Positions 48,473 through 58,510 of a DNA stretch of 64,000 bases are shown piece by piece. The position numbers and the translations under genes were made by a program. The notes under the pieces were generated by a model. It was not told the DNA's origin and made no database searches. It saw only the letters and a program-made list of their open reading frames with translations. Position 1 is the stretch's first letter. The number at the start of each line of letters is the position of its first letter. The stretch spans positions 3,658,001-3,722,000 of the forward strand of contig CBDCDB010000008.1 of NCBI GenBank assembly GCA_965215315.1. The letters run 5' to 3'. This stretch comes from Truepera sp965215315 (GTDB lineage Bacteria > Deinococcota > Deinococci > Deinococcales > Trueperaceae).

Positions 48473-50091
48473 TTGAAACACATCTTGAATTTAACAGGTG
48501 AGCCTTTAGCCCCCAGCCCCAGCTACGGTTTAGCCGGTTTGGGCCTCGCGCTCATCTTACTGGGCACGGCGTCCGCCGCACTAGCCCAAACCAAGGGGGG
48601 GCGTCTTAACGGTTCTCTTCGAGTCGATGCAGCAGCTCGACCCCTACAAGTCTGCGAACAGCGGCGAACTCGACGCTTTCGCTCAACTTTTTGACCCCCT
48701 CATTATGCCTGACCTAGATGATTACAGCGCCACCCCCTACCTCGCGGAGAGCTGGGAAAATCCTGATGACACCACCTGAGTTTTTAAGCTCAGAAAAGGT
48801 GTGACCTTTCACGACGGCAACGATGTTTTTCCTGAAGGTGCGAATAGAGAAGTCGTAGCTGATGACGTCGTGTATTCCGTTAACCGCTTTTTAGACGTGT
48901 CTACCGCCTTTACCCTGGGCGATATTGAAAGCGTCACGGCGCTAGACGACTACACCGTCGAACTCAAAACGGCTGCGCCCGACCCCTTTTTGCTGAGCGA
49001 CCCCAACCGGTTGGCGCGGGTACTCATCGTGCCCCGCGAAGCCGTCGAACAGCTCGGTGAGGACGGTTTTGCGCTTAACCCGGTAGGTTAGGGACCGTTT
49101 GAACTCGAGTCTTTTACGCCCGACCAAGAGCTCACACTCACGCGTAACGAAGACTACTTCCTTACCCCCAACCTGGACGGGGTAGAGTTTCGTCTTTATC
49201 CCCGACCCAACGGTGCAGACCATCTCCCTGGAAGCGCAAGACGTTGATGTGGTCCCTTACCTTCTTAATATCGACTCAGTGACCCAACTCGCCGACAATC
49301 CTGAGGTGGAGCTGTTACCGGGGCCGGGCTCTTACCGGGGTCTGGGTATCAACGTCACGACGCCACCTTTTGATGAATTAAGCGTCCGTGACGCGATTTC
49401 TAAAGCTATGGACATAGACGCCGCCGTAGCCTCGGTTGTGGGTGACTACGGCCGGCGTGCCTACGGGCAAGTGCCGTACTGGCTCGAGTTTGAAAAAGAC
49501 CCGGAGCTGCCCGGTCTCTGGTCTTACGATCCCGAAGGCGCAGTAGCAGAACTCGCAGAAGCAGGCTTTAGCGACACGGACGGCGACGGCATCTTAGACC
49601 GTGACGGCCAACCGCTCAGCTTTGAAATCAAAACGATTGCGGGTTCGCAAACCAGAGTTCTGACGATTCTCGTTACGCAGCTGCAAGCGCTGGGTAACGA
49701 CGCGAACTTGCTTCAGCAAGACGGCGCTGTCTGGGGCGAAGATCTGCAAAAGGGCAACGACACCGGCATCTTTTTCGACTACAGCTTTGCAAGTCTTACC
49801 GGCTTGTACGCGCTCTTTTACGGCAGCAACGTCGGCGTAACCAACGCACACTTTTACGAGAACGACGAGGTTGACGCCCTGCCCGATGAGGCCAGCGCTA
49901 CCCTCGACTTTCAAACGCGCAACGACCTTTGGTTAGAAGCTCAGCGCCTCATCATGGCAGACCGAGCGGCACTACCCCTCTACTTTGAAAACGGCTACAG
50001 CGTGGTCAACACAGACGTAAAAGACCTGAGACCGGGCGCACTCGGCTTGCAACTCGTGTCACTGCAAAACAACGTTTCTTTGGACAAATAA
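48473..50091 (+). pseudogene. Oligopeptide-type (family 5) ABC binding protein, decayed
   Basis: An N-terminal piece at 48473 has a signal-like region. It shifts to another frame (VLFESMQQLDPYKSANSGE). A TGA near 48778 interrupts between DDTT and VFKLRKGVTFHDG. A TAG near 49089 falls between NPVG and GPFELESF, and a further shift occurs near 49215. The last part (49213-50091, SYRGLGINVTTPPFDELSVR, VRDAISKAMD, GRRAYGQVPYW) is open. The total matches SBP_bac_5. It would bind peptides for the DppB/DppC permeases that follow. Confidence 0.85.
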
Positions 50092-50112
50092 CTTAGGGGC
50101 TAGCAGATTTGA

Positions 50113-50134
50113 AGGTCTCACTAAGGTGAGACCT
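50113..50134 (+). terminator. Hairpin after the decayed binding-protein gene
   Basis: AGGTCTCAC-TAAG-GTGAGACCT forms a 9-bp stem, about 20 nt past the stop at 50091. Confidence 0.6.
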
Positions 50135-50248
50135 AGATTTGTTCCTAATCACGCTGGTAACTCAAATTTACCTAGACGAAAGGGGGTGTTCTATCCTCAG
50201 CGACCCATTAGTTAAAGCCTACTGTCATGAGTTCGTGCTCGGCGTGAC

Positions 50249-50266
50249 AAGGGGTAGCAACCCCTT
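50249..50266 (+). terminator. Second hairpin before dppB
   Basis: AAGGGGT-AGCA-ACCCCTT, then ATTGGG. It resembles the AAGGGG...CCCCTT hairpin at 25312-25335 between another binding-protein gene and its permeases. Confidence 0.5.
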
Positions 50267-50360
50267 ATTGGGTATACTTGAACACTGCTACAACCTACGC
50301 TGTCGTTCGTACTGTCTTCGCTCGTCATACTCTCTTATTGAGGGTAGGTTTTAACTACCC

Positions 50361-51305
50361 ATGATTTCGTACCTACTACGCCGCGTTACGACGAGCATCC
50401 CCGTTCTGCTGGGGATAAGCTTTATCACTTTTGCCCTGATTACCTTCGCGCCGGGTGACGCGATAAGTGTGATGCTAAGTAACGAAACCGCGAACGCGGC
50501 CAACCTCGAGCGCCTAGAGGACGAGTTAGGACTTAATGATCCCTGGTACACCCAGTATTATACCTATATAGCAGGGCTTTTTCAGGGCGACTTCGGCACC
50601 TCGATCACGTCCCGGCAGCCTGTACTGGACCAGATGATGCAGCGCCTTCCCAACACGCTGATGCTCACCTTTAGCGCTATGCTCGTTGCGCTTGTTATCG
50701 CGGTTCCGGTAGGCACCTTGTCCGCCGCCAGACGAGGTAGACCTGAGGACTACGGCGCTATGGCGTTTTCGATGCTTGGGGTCGCGATGCCTAACTTTTG
50801 GCTGGGTCTGATTCTCATCTTGTCTTTTGGGCTCGAGTTGCGCTGGTTGCCGATTCGGGGGATCGGCAGTCTGGAGGACGGCTTATGGGACTTTGTCAGC
50901 CACCTCATCCTGCCTGCGCTTACGCTCGGAACAGCACTCGCCGCCATTCTGACGCGCCTCACACGCAGCGCGGTGCTCGACGTCTTATCTAAAGATTATG
51001 TCCGCACTGCCAAAGCTAAAGGTCTACGGGGGTCACGCGTTCTTTTTAGACACGCCTTACGCAACGCGGTTGTCCCCGTCGTGACCACCGCTGGCTTATT
51101 TGGCAGCTTGCTGGGCGGCGCGGTCGTCGTCAAAACGATTTTTTCGTGGCCCGGTCTGGGACTCTTGTCCATCACCGCAATTCGGCAGCGCGACCTGCCG
51201 CTAATTCAGGGCAGCGTCCCGGTCTTTGCCCTCTGCTTTATGGTGGTCAATTTGCTCGTAGACCTGCTCTACAGCAGCATCGACCCGAGGATTCGCTATG
51301 CTTGA
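50361..51305 (+). CDS. Peptide ABC transporter permease (DppB/OppB type)
   Basis: 314 residues, intact, with about six membrane segments. Features: MISYLLRRVTTSIPVLLGISFITF (start), FAPGDAISVMLSN, AKAKGLRGSRVLFRHALRNAVVP (EAA region) and the ending VVNLLVDLLYSSIDPRIRYA. It is the only intact gene of the peptide-uptake island. The next gene overlaps its end by 8 nt. Confidence 0.92.
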   Translation: MISYLLRRVTTSIPVLLGISFITFALITFAPGDAISVMLSNETANAANLERLEDELGLNDPWYTQYYTYIAGLFQGDFGTSITSRQPVLDQMMQRLPNTLMLTFSAMLVALVIAVPVGTLSAARRGRPEDYGAMAFSMLGVAMPNFWLGLILILSFGLELRWLPIRGIGSLEDGLWDFVSHLILPALTLGTALAAILTRLTRSAVLDVLSKDYVRTAKAKGLRGSRVLFRHALRNAVVPVVTTAGLFGSLLGGAVVVKTIFSWPGLGLLSITAIRQRDLPLIQGSVPVFALCFMVVNLLVDLLYSSIDPRIRYA

Positions 51306-52161
51306 CGCTGCCGCCTCGCCTAAAAGAGTAAAAAACAGGGCGCTACGAAAGTTTTTGCGTAACCCGCTAGCGGTGATAGGCGCGGTGCTCATCGTGGGTT
51401 TAGTCCTGGCTGCGGTCTTTGCGCTCTGGGTCGCCCCTTTTAGTCTGCTCGAGCTCGATCTGATCAACGCCTATCAAACCCCCGGCACCGGCGGGCACCT
51501 TTTAGGCACCGATAACTTTGGCCGTGATATCTTGTCCCGCCTCATCTACGGGTCACGCATCTCGCTACTTATATCGTTGTGGTCAGCATTGCTGCAGTTG
51601 TCGGGACAATTTTAGGCGTCGTGGCGGGCTTTTACGGCGGCGTCGTGGATAACCTCAGCACGCGCCTGGTCGAGATTTTTTACGCGTTTCCCCTTTTGAT
51701 TTTGGCCATCGCGGTGATTGCCCTGTTCGGCCCCAGCATCTTTAACGTGATGTGGGTGCTGGGTTTGGTGAGCTGGCCACTCTATGCCCGCGTAGTCAGG
51801 GCGGAGGTGCTGAGTTTACGCGAGGCAGAGTACGTCGAAGCGGCGCGAGCGGCGGGTATGGGCGACGGGCGCATCATGTTCAAGCACATTTTGCCCAACA
51901 GCCTGACCCCTGTTATCGTGCTGGCGACCTTTGGGATTCCCGAAGCTATTTTGGCGTCGGCGGCGCTGGGCTTTTTGGGTCTGGGTGTACAACCGCCCAC
52001 CCCCGAATGGGGCGTAATGATCAGTGAGGGCAAAGACTTCGTTCGCCGCGCTCCCTACCTCATCACCATGGCCGGGTGTGGCCATTATGATGGTCGTCCT
52101 GAGTTTCAACTTTTTGGGTGACGGCTTATGCGACGTGCTTGACCCTAAGGGGACGGATTAG
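51298..52161 (+). pseudogene. Peptide ABC transporter permease (DppC/OppC type), frameshifted
   Basis: Starts in MLDAASPKRVKNRALRKF style; HLLGTDNFGRDILSRLIYGSRISL is followed by a shift near 51590 (SLWSA to VVSIAAVVGTILGVVAGFYGG). EAA region: EAARAAGMGDGRIMFKHILPNSLTP. A second shift near 52070 leads to SFNFLGDGLCDVLDPKGTD, the normal C-terminus. Two shifts make it non-functional. Confidence 0.85.
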
Positions 52162-52303
52162 GGCAAAAAGTTGTGGTCTGCGGTTAAGTATTGGAGATTT
52201 TTGAGCGCACGTCCTAAGCGCGGCGGTCTCATTAGCTGGCGTTGTAGGGGCAAATCAACCCGGCTGAACGACCTAGAAGCAAACAGACTCAAAGAGGCGA
52301 GCT

Positions 52304-53685
52304 ATGTTTAGTATCGAGGACGAACTTAAAAAAGTACCGGACTACGAGCGGTTTTTAACGTTAGACGAGCTGATAGCAAAAGCTCGAGCCGTTGCACACA
52401 AGCACCCGGACGTGTTCAGCTATGACGTCGTGGGGCACTCGGGTGACGGTGGAGCTATTCCCATGCTCACCGTGGGGTCGGGAGAGAAACACCTCCTGCT
52501 CTTCGCCTTTCCGCATCCAAATGAACCCATCGGCGCGATGCTCATTCAATTTTTGCTGGACGAACTCCTTGACAACGAACGCTTGCGCGAAGCCTATACC
52601 TGGTATCTGCTGCCGTGCGTAGACCCGGACGGAACGCGCCTTAACGAGGGCTGGTTCGCTGGTCCCTACACCATCAGAAATTACGCCCGTCATTTCTACC
52701 GGCCTCCCTCCGCGGAGTAGGTCGAGTGGACGTTTCCCGTCCATTACAAAGACCTTCATTTTGATGCGCCGCTGCCTGAAACTTCGGCCCTCATGACGGC
52801 CTTTGAGATAGCGAAACCCAACCTCGTCTATTCCTTGCACAACGCTGGTTTCGGCGGGGTTTACTACTATCTTTCCCCCGACCTCAGGGATGTTTACGGG
52901 GCGTTTGGCGAGAATTCCCAAAGCGCGCGGTCTGGCGCTGTCGTTAGGCGAAGCGGAGATGCCCTAGGCGACGGAGTTCTCTCCGGCTGTCTACCAAATG
53001 TCCTCTATCGGCGAAGCCTACGATTATTTCGAGGTCTACGGTGACGTCCCGCCCGCCGAGCTGATTCAAGGAGGCGGCTCGAGCGCCGACTATTTACGGG
53101 CTCTGAAGCTCGAGCCCGAGCCGCCCATGCTGGTGACTGAACTGCCCTACTTCCAGACCGACCAAGTCGCCGACCAGACATCTACCGACCAGACGCGGCG
53201 TGAGGTAATTCTAGCGGGTATCCGGCAGGCTAAAGACTCGGTGTCGGGTGTCAAGGCTATTTTAGAACGTATCGCCCCCGAGATGACAGTGGACAGCCGG
53301 TTTTACCGCGCCGTTTCGCTCTTTACCGAGCAGACGTTAGACGCACTGCCGAGCAGAGAAACCTGGGCCGCTGAAGCCGCCGATATGAACCAGCCCGCTA
53401 CTGTGGCGCAACGCACCGATGAGCTGTACCTGGGCTCTTTTTACCGTTTTTTAGTGGCGAGTATGCTGCGCCGCGCTCTAGAGGTGCAAGCTCGAGCATT
53501 CAACCAGCGAAACCCTACTGAGCGCCCAAGCGGATCTGGAAACTCTGCTGGAAACTTGGGCTGCGCGGTTAGAGACGGGGCTCGAGTACGAAGCCAGCCC
53601 GATTAAAACCCTCGTCGAGGTGCAGTACGGCGCACTGCTCGCGGTACTCGGCTCGAGTCACTTTGCGAAAGGAAGCTCCAAATGA
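52304..53685 (+). pseudogene. M14-type zinc carboxypeptidase, decayed
   Basis: The zinc motif HPNEP (HxxE) occurs in LFAFPHPNEPIGAML, followed by DPDGTRLNEGWF and the later His in VYSLHNAGFGGVYYY. A TAG follows PPSAE at 52718-52720, a shift lies near 52905, and another near 53510 precedes ETLLSAQADLETLLETW. The C-terminus ends in FAKGSSK at 53685, overlapping the next start by 4 nt. It would have cleaved peptides next to the peptide importer, perhaps cell-wall peptides. Confidence 0.8.
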
Positions 53686-54151
53686 CCGTACCTAACGCCA
53701 TCACAGACCTGGAGAGCTTGAAAGAACTCTGCGGTGAACCCAACCCGCACACCCCGTATAAAATTCAGGAGAAGCTTACCGAGCAAGCCAAAAACTTTTT
53801 ACGCCAATCCCCTTTTATGCTGCTTTCGACAGTTTCACCTGAGGGCGAGCTAACCATCTCTCCCAAAGGCGGCGATCTTGGCTTCGTCGTCCTAAACGAA
53901 GCGGCCAACACCCTCTACCTGCTGGACGTCAAAGGCAACAACCTTATTTTTTCGGTGCAAAACATGCTGCTTAACCCTAAAGTAGGGCTTATCTTTTTTT
54001 GGAACGGGCGAAACCCTGCAGGTTCACGGTCAAGCGCAGCTCAGCGATGACTCCGAACTGTGCTCGAGCTGTACCGTTAGCGGCAAAGCGGCGCGACTTG
54101 TCACGGTCGTTCAGATCACGTCTTACTACTTTCACTGTTCGGCGTCACTTA

Positions 54152-55133
54152 CAGCGATTTGCGCTAGCTTTGATATAGCGTCATAGTGGAGCATGGCATA
54201 CTCACTCGACTTACGCGAACGAATTGTCGAAGCGGTAGCGGAAGGGCAGAAGCATCAGGACGTTGCAGCGCGCTTCAAGGTAGGCGTGGCGACGGTGCGG
54301 CGTTACCTCAGCCGCTCACGGGGAGCTGGCAGCCAAGGCACCACCGGGCCGCAGCGCGTTAATTCCAGCCGAAGCGTATGAGCTGCTAAGCGAACAAGTC
54401 AGACAGCATAACCAGGTCACCCTGGCCAGACACTGCGAACTCTGGGAAGAACAGCAGGGCGTCAAGGTCAGCATCGTAGCCATGTGCCGCACGATGCAGC
54501 GTGCTGATCTATCGAGAAAAAAAGACGTTGGGAGCGAGTGAACGTGACGAAGGGCAACGCTTGCGCTGGCTGGCTAAAGTGTTCTGTGTTGACCCAGGCA
54601 AAGTCGTCTTTGTCGATGAGAGCGGCTTTAACTTTGCTATGACACCTCTCTACGCCCGTGCTCCGAAGGGGGAACGCGCTTACAACCAAGTGCCCCGTAA
54701 CCGGGGTGAGAATACCAGCCTCATCGCCACCCTTTCCCTTAACGGACTGCAAGCTCCTATGACACTTCAGGGCAGCGTTGACGGCCTTGCGTTCGAGACC
54801 TATGTCGAGCAGATGCTTGTACCTACCCTTACCCCAGGTCAGATCGTTGTGCTTGACAACCACCGTATCCATAAAGGCGATAGGGTCGCCGAATTGCTGG
54901 CTTCCAAAGGCTGCTCGCTGCTTTTCCTGCCACCTTACTCACCGGACCTGAACCCCATCGAAGAAGCGCTTTCTAAAATCAAGACCTTCGTCAAAGCGAG
55001 CCAGGCACGAGCTCGAGACGCCCTCGATCAAGCCATTGCCGCTGCCCTGAAAACCATCTCCTTGCAAGACATCCTTGGCTGGTTCGGTCATTCCGGCTAT
55101 AACCTACGCTATCAGTGATTACGCAAAGCGCTG
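54152..55133 (+). mobile_element. IS630-C element (982 bp)
   Basis: Inverted repeats: CAGCGATTTGCGCTAGC at the left, and CAGCGCTTTGCGTAATC reading inward from the right, with TA at 54150-54151 and 55134-55135. Confidence 0.85.
54193..55118 (+). pseudogene. IS630-C transposase, one frameshift plus a slippery site
   Basis: MAYSLDLRERIVEAVAEGQK starts the helix-turn-helix part. A one-base indel near 54325 is needed to reach GELAAKAPPGRSALIPAEAY. Near 54515-54521 a run of seven A allows a -1 slip (SRKKDVGSE to REKKTLGASERDE) into the DDE part (VFVDESGFNFAM, VVLDNHRIHKG, DLNPIEEALSK). The A-run slip is probably natural; the upstream indel probably inactivates it. Confidence 0.75.
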
Positions 55134-55380
55134 TAACCTCGCTAAACTATGGGAGCCTGAGTACTGGTCTGAAAAGGCAAAGATTTTCTGGAGAGAGGAG
55201 GTAGAGCCGAATCTGCCGAATCCGAACGACAAGCTGGACGAAGACTTTTAGCGCGGCGACTTTTAGCGCGTTGTAAACCGGGGCACCTAGCGCAAAGTTC
55301 GGTCGCGCGTCAGAGTAGAACCTAGCTCAAAAATGATTTTTCAGACTGAGCGCGTCTCATCTTACTCGCCTAGCTCGGTC

Positions 55381-55416
55381 AACCCCCAATGGGCGAAAGC
55401 CGTTAGGGGGTTTTGA
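55381..55416. terminator. Hairpin before smpB
   Basis: AACCCCC and GGGGGTT form the outer stem, with an inner part TGGGC-GAAA-GCC(G), followed by TTG. It can act in either direction; it shields smpB from the decayed island. Confidence 0.6.
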
Positions 55417-55594
55417 GCTGGCCTTTAGTCAGCTTTCGGCGCTCACGCAGTAATCGAGCGTGAAAGACGCGTTGAAAGTAAAACGGTAAGTGTCCGGTAT
55501 TCAGAGTCTACCAAGTAGGTGTTGCCTTAGCAGAAAGCGGTTGAGCATACTGAGTAGGCAACGCAGACCCGAAACGCGGTAAAGTGGACGTCCT

Positions 55595-56026
55595 ATGATT
55601 CAGAACCGCCGCGCCTCTTTCGACTACGAACTCTTGGAGCGCTTTGAAGCAGGCATCGCGCTGACCGGCAGCGAGATCAAATCGCTTCGTCACGGGGGTG
55701 TGACGCTCGGTGAAGCGTTTGCCCGCGTCCGGGGTGGTGAGGTCTTTTTAGAAGGGATGCACATCCCGCCGTATCAGGAGGCGAGTTACAACAACCACGA
55801 ACCCGTTCGCAGCCGTAAACTGCTCCTGAAACGCTCTGAAATCGCCGAGATTACCAAAGGCTTGGAACGCAAGGGGCTGACGCTGGTTCCGACGCGGCTC
55901 TACTTTAAGGGGGGCTGGGTGAAGCTCGAGCTAGCGCTTGGTCGCGGTAAAAAGCGTTATGACAAACGCCAAGATGAGGCTAAACGGGACGCGCAGCGCC
56001 AGATGGAGCGGGCGCTCAAGCGCTAG
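55595..56026 (+). CDS. smpB: SsrA-binding protein SmpB
   Basis: 143 residues. MIQNRRASFDYELLERFEAG, then GIALTGSEIKSLRHGGVTL, matches the SmpB OB-fold with its RNA-binding loops; the C-terminal basic tail is KKRYDKRQDEAKRDAQRQ, which enters the decoding centre. It works with tmRNA to rescue stalled ribosomes. I did not see tmRNA nearby. The stop directly abuts the next start. Confidence 0.96.
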   Translation: MIQNRRASFDYELLERFEAGIALTGSEIKSLRHGGVTLGEAFARVRGGEVFLEGMHIPPYQEASYNNHEPVRSRKLLLKRSEIAEITKGLERKGLTLVPTRLYFKGGWVKLELALGRGKKRYDKRQDEAKRDAQRQMERALKR

Positions 56027-57331
56027 ATGCGTCTTCTTTTCGCTCTGCTTACGTTGCTTGTGCTAGCTGCAAACGCGCTGGCGCAGCAGCAGTTGGTCGT
56101 CAACGGCACCTTTCTAAACGTTCGCACCGAACTCGTTCCCGGCACGGCCTATGCGCCAGCCGAAGCCTATGCGCGCGCACTCGGCGCAGCGTACCGCTTC
56201 GACGCGCGTACCAGCGTTCTGCTTTCGTTCGGTGGGCGGTTTCTAAGTTTGCAGAGCTTTCCTGCGCCCGCCCAAGCTGCTGCGGCAACCACAGCTCTGA
56301 CGGTTGACGGGCAGCGCCTTGCAAGTACGGGCGCGGTCAGTGAGGGCGATACGGTTTACCTGCCGGTGAAAAGTGTCACAGCGGCGCTCGGCGGCCGGAC
56401 GGCCTATCTAGGGGAGACGAAAACCGTCGCGGTCGTTTTTCCCAGACCGAAACTCACCGAGGTGTCACCGCCAAAAGCGTGGGGGAGCCAAGAGCGGTTT
56501 GTTTTGACCTTTGACGCGCCGGTCGCTATGGAAGACTATTTTGAACCCTCACTCGGGGTCGCGCGGTTTCGTTTTCCTAGAGCCGAGCTTGGCTCGGCAG
56601 GGCTGGGCGGGCGGCCCTTCAACCTCTCCGGAGGCCGCATCCGCGACTACGCGTTCGTCCCTAGTGGCGGCTTTTTAGATTTTAATCTGACCCTGCAAAA
56701 GGGCAACAGCTACCGCACCTTTAGTGAACCTTACGGGGCGGGCGAGCGCGTTGTCATCGACGTGTTTCGTAGTCCGGCAGAGGGTAGCGCCGGAGCGCAA
56801 ACGCCGGTTCTGATGCTCGCGGCTGAACCCGGTACCCGCGAGCTGACCGAACGTCTCAAGGCTGCGCTCGAGTCTAGAGGATTTGAGGTCGACGTGCAGG
56901 TTGAGGTGCAAAGTGACGCGTCGGCAGGGGCGGCTCAGCTGGGCTTCGCTGCGCCTTTTTTGCTCACGCTCCGGCGGGCACCGCTGCCAGCCGGTCGCTT
57001 TAACATCTACTATCTGCCCGAGGACGCCCCCGCGCTGAGCGCTCCGGTACGACGCGCCCCGGCCCAAGCGGCGTCTGACGAGGCCAAAGCCTACCTCGCT
57101 CGCCTTGCTCCCGACGCGGCTTTAGGTGAACGGTTGGCGCGGGGACTCGCTACCGGCCTGAGCGCACGCACCCCTTTGACCCTGGGGTCTTTGATGGCCG
57201 CGCCTTTAGAGGCGCTCGGCGGCGCAGCGGGGCGCGGGGTGATGCTCGAGCTAGGCGCAGGCGACCTGAACCTCTCTGACCTGGCCGTCACCCTAGCTTC
57301 GCTGCTCAGCACGCTGTTGCAGGGTTCTTAG
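56027..57331 (+). CDS. Copper-amine-oxidase-N / AMIN-type exported protein with a degenerate amidase-like end
   Basis: 434 residues. The signal peptide ends at ANALAQ (~20). A Cu_amine_oxid_N1-type domain (LVVNGTFLNVRTELVPGTAY, then GDTVYLPVKSVTAALGG) is followed by an AMIN-like beta domain (residues ~135-245). The C-terminal third has the outline of Amidase_3 (TERLKAALESRGFEVD; ending APLEALGGAAGRGVMLELG) but without the expected zinc His/Glu residues. It probably binds peptidoglycan rather than cutting it. It starts immediately after smpB. Confidence 0.75.
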   Translation: MRLLFALLTLLVLAANALAQQQLVVNGTFLNVRTELVPGTAYAPAEAYARALGAAYRFDARTSVLLSFGGRFLSLQSFPAPAQAAAATTALTVDGQRLASTGAVSEGDTVYLPVKSVTAALGGRTAYLGETKTVAVVFPRPKLTEVSPPKAWGSQERFVLTFDAPVAMEDYFEPSLGVARFRFPRAELGSAGLGGRPFNLSGGRIRDYAFVPSGGFLDFNLTLQKGNSYRTFSEPYGAGERVVIDVFRSPAEGSAGAQTPVLMLAAEPGTRELTERLKAALESRGFEVDVQVEVQSDASAGAAQLGFAAPFLLTLRRAPLPAGRFNIYYLPEDAPALSAPVRRAPAQAASDEAKAYLARLAPDAALGERLARGLATGLSARTPLTLGSLMAAPLEALGGAAGRGVMLELGAGDLNLSDLAVTLASLLSTLLQGS

Positions 57332-57858
57332 TGCGGCCCCTGCCGACGCTGCTAGGTGCGCTCTTACTGCTCGCCGGGATTCTTGCGCTCGTGCAGACTC
57401 GTTCGCCTCCTGTGCCGCTGCCCGCTTTGGTGACGCCCGGGCCCCTCGCTACAACGCCGTTTCGCGCTGTGTTGATTCAGCAAACAGACGGCGAAGTGCG
57501 GACGCGTGACGTCACGCTCCGCGCTGCCGATACCCCACCCGCCCGCCTCGGCGCGACCTTGAGGGCGCTCCGGACGTGGCTTTTGGAGACAGGCGCGTGG
57601 CCCCGAGGACTCGGTGCGCCGCGCGTGTTCTGGCTCGGTGAGTTCTCCGGCGAGGGCCGCGCGGCGCTCGACTTTTCACTTTCGGGTACGCCCGACGTAC
57701 CGGTTTCGGCTGAAGTGTGGTTGTTGGGGTCCATCCGCCGGACAGCAGCCCGTCAAGGGATCGCTGATACGTTTGTCTTAGTTAACGGACGAGTGCCCCC
57801 GACCTTTTTGGGTCAGGTAGTGCTGCCGCAAACGCTTGAGGATTTGGCGGTGAAATAA
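57331..57858 (+). CDS. GerMN-domain exported/membrane protein
   Basis: 175 residues with an N-terminal hydrophobic segment (LLGALLLLAGILALV). The remainder fits the GerMN domain: RVFWLGEFSGEGRAALDFSL, then AEVWLLGSIRRTAARQGIADTF and a VLVNGR strand. The GTG start overlaps the last base of the upstream gene. GerMN proteins often follow amidase genes in Deinococcota, as here. Confidence 0.75.
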   Translation: MRPLPTLLGALLLLAGILALVQTRSPPVPLPALVTPGPLATTPFRAVLIQQTDGEVRTRDVTLRAADTPPARLGATLRALRTWLLETGAWPRGLGAPRVFWLGEFSGEGRAALDFSLSGTPDVPVSAEVWLLGSIRRTAARQGIADTFVLVNGRVPPTFLGQVVLPQTLEDLAVK

Positions 57859-57939
57859 TTTCAGCTGCAAGCCCAGCTCGAGCGTTTGCTAACAGGGTCT
57901 TGAGCAAACAGTACGGTACTAAAGCGACCTGAACGCCGC

Positions 57940-58488
57940 TCATATCTTAGCTTTCAGACTGTAATGCTTGACAATCTGCGCGGCAGCTTCTGCGGGGGAC
58001 GCCTGCTCCGTGTCGATAGTCAGGCTTTCCCATCCAACCGCCGCAGCAAAAGGTGAGCGAGCTTCGGCGTTACGCAAAAAAGTATTGAGCACCTCCCCTG
58101 AAACGATCTTCCCGTGACGTTTTCTGTTGTCATTACCGATGCGGTGTCCCAGGGTCTCCGGAGTGCAGGTCAGGTGGACAAAACAGACTTCGCCACCCGC
58201 TTCCTCGACTACAGCAACGCAGCGAGACATCAAGGCTTCCCGGTTACGTTCGTAAACCATCGTAAAGATGAGCCCGTCGATTTCGGCTTCGGCTGCCTTG
58301 GCAAAAACGCTCAGCCGCACGCCCCAGATAAGCTCGGCAAAAGGTGGTGTTCCCCTCTGAAAAACCGATTCGACCAAATCTACCGTCAGATGATTGTGAA
58401 AGACTTTGAATGAGGTCAGTCTTGCAAGCTCTTTGGCGACGGTCAACTTTCCTACTGCGGGTGGGCCGTAAATGAATATAAGCTTTAC
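57940..58488 (-). CDS. P-loop kinase of the AAA_33/shikimate-kinase-like group; non-standard start
   Basis: The reading frame contains the Walker A IYGPPAVGKLT, but this lies upstream of the first canonical start (TTG at 58446). AGGAGGT at 58494-58500 is 5 nt before GTA at 58488, the expected start position (VKLIFIYGPPAVGK). Start options are GTA, ATA (58479) or ATT (58473). Downstream: FHNHLTVDLVESVF, FTMVYERNREALMSR, VHLTCTPETLGHRI (lid). The substrate is unknown. Confidence 0.7.
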   Translation of the reverse strand, partial: VKLIFIYGPPAVGKLTVAKELARLTSFKVFHNHLTVDLVESVFQRGTPPFAELIWGVRLSVFAKAAEAEIDGLIFTMVYERNREALMSRCVAVVEEAGGEVCFVHLTCTPETLGHRIGNDNRKRHGKIVSGEVLNTFLRNAEARSPFAAAVGWESLTIDTEQASPAEAAAQIVKHYSLKAKI

Positions 58489-58510
58489 CGGAGACCTCCT
58501 TGCTGTAGTC

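Larger units (their letters stand above)
53682..55251 (+). pseudogene. PNPOx-like flavin protein, frameshifted and split by IS630-C
   Basis: Begins MTVPNAITDLESLKELCGEP; FMLLSTVSPEGELTISPKGG and GNNLIFSVQNMLLNPKVGLIFF match pyridoxamine-phosphate-oxidase-like flavin proteins. The frame shifts near 54000 into TGETLQVHGQAQLSDDSEL, continuing to ITSYYFHCSASL where IS630-C is inserted (TA at 54150). Beyond the IS at 55137, LAKLWEPEYWSEKAKIFW and NDKLDEDF end the gene at 55251. The two halves are in the correct order. Confidence 0.75.

Noticed and set aside
28200..52720. TAG as a recoded codon (HAD, binding protein, M14 peptidase)
   Set aside because: The same genes, except the HAD, also have frameshifts, one interruption is TGA, and intact genes nearby end in TAG. 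Decay explains it better.
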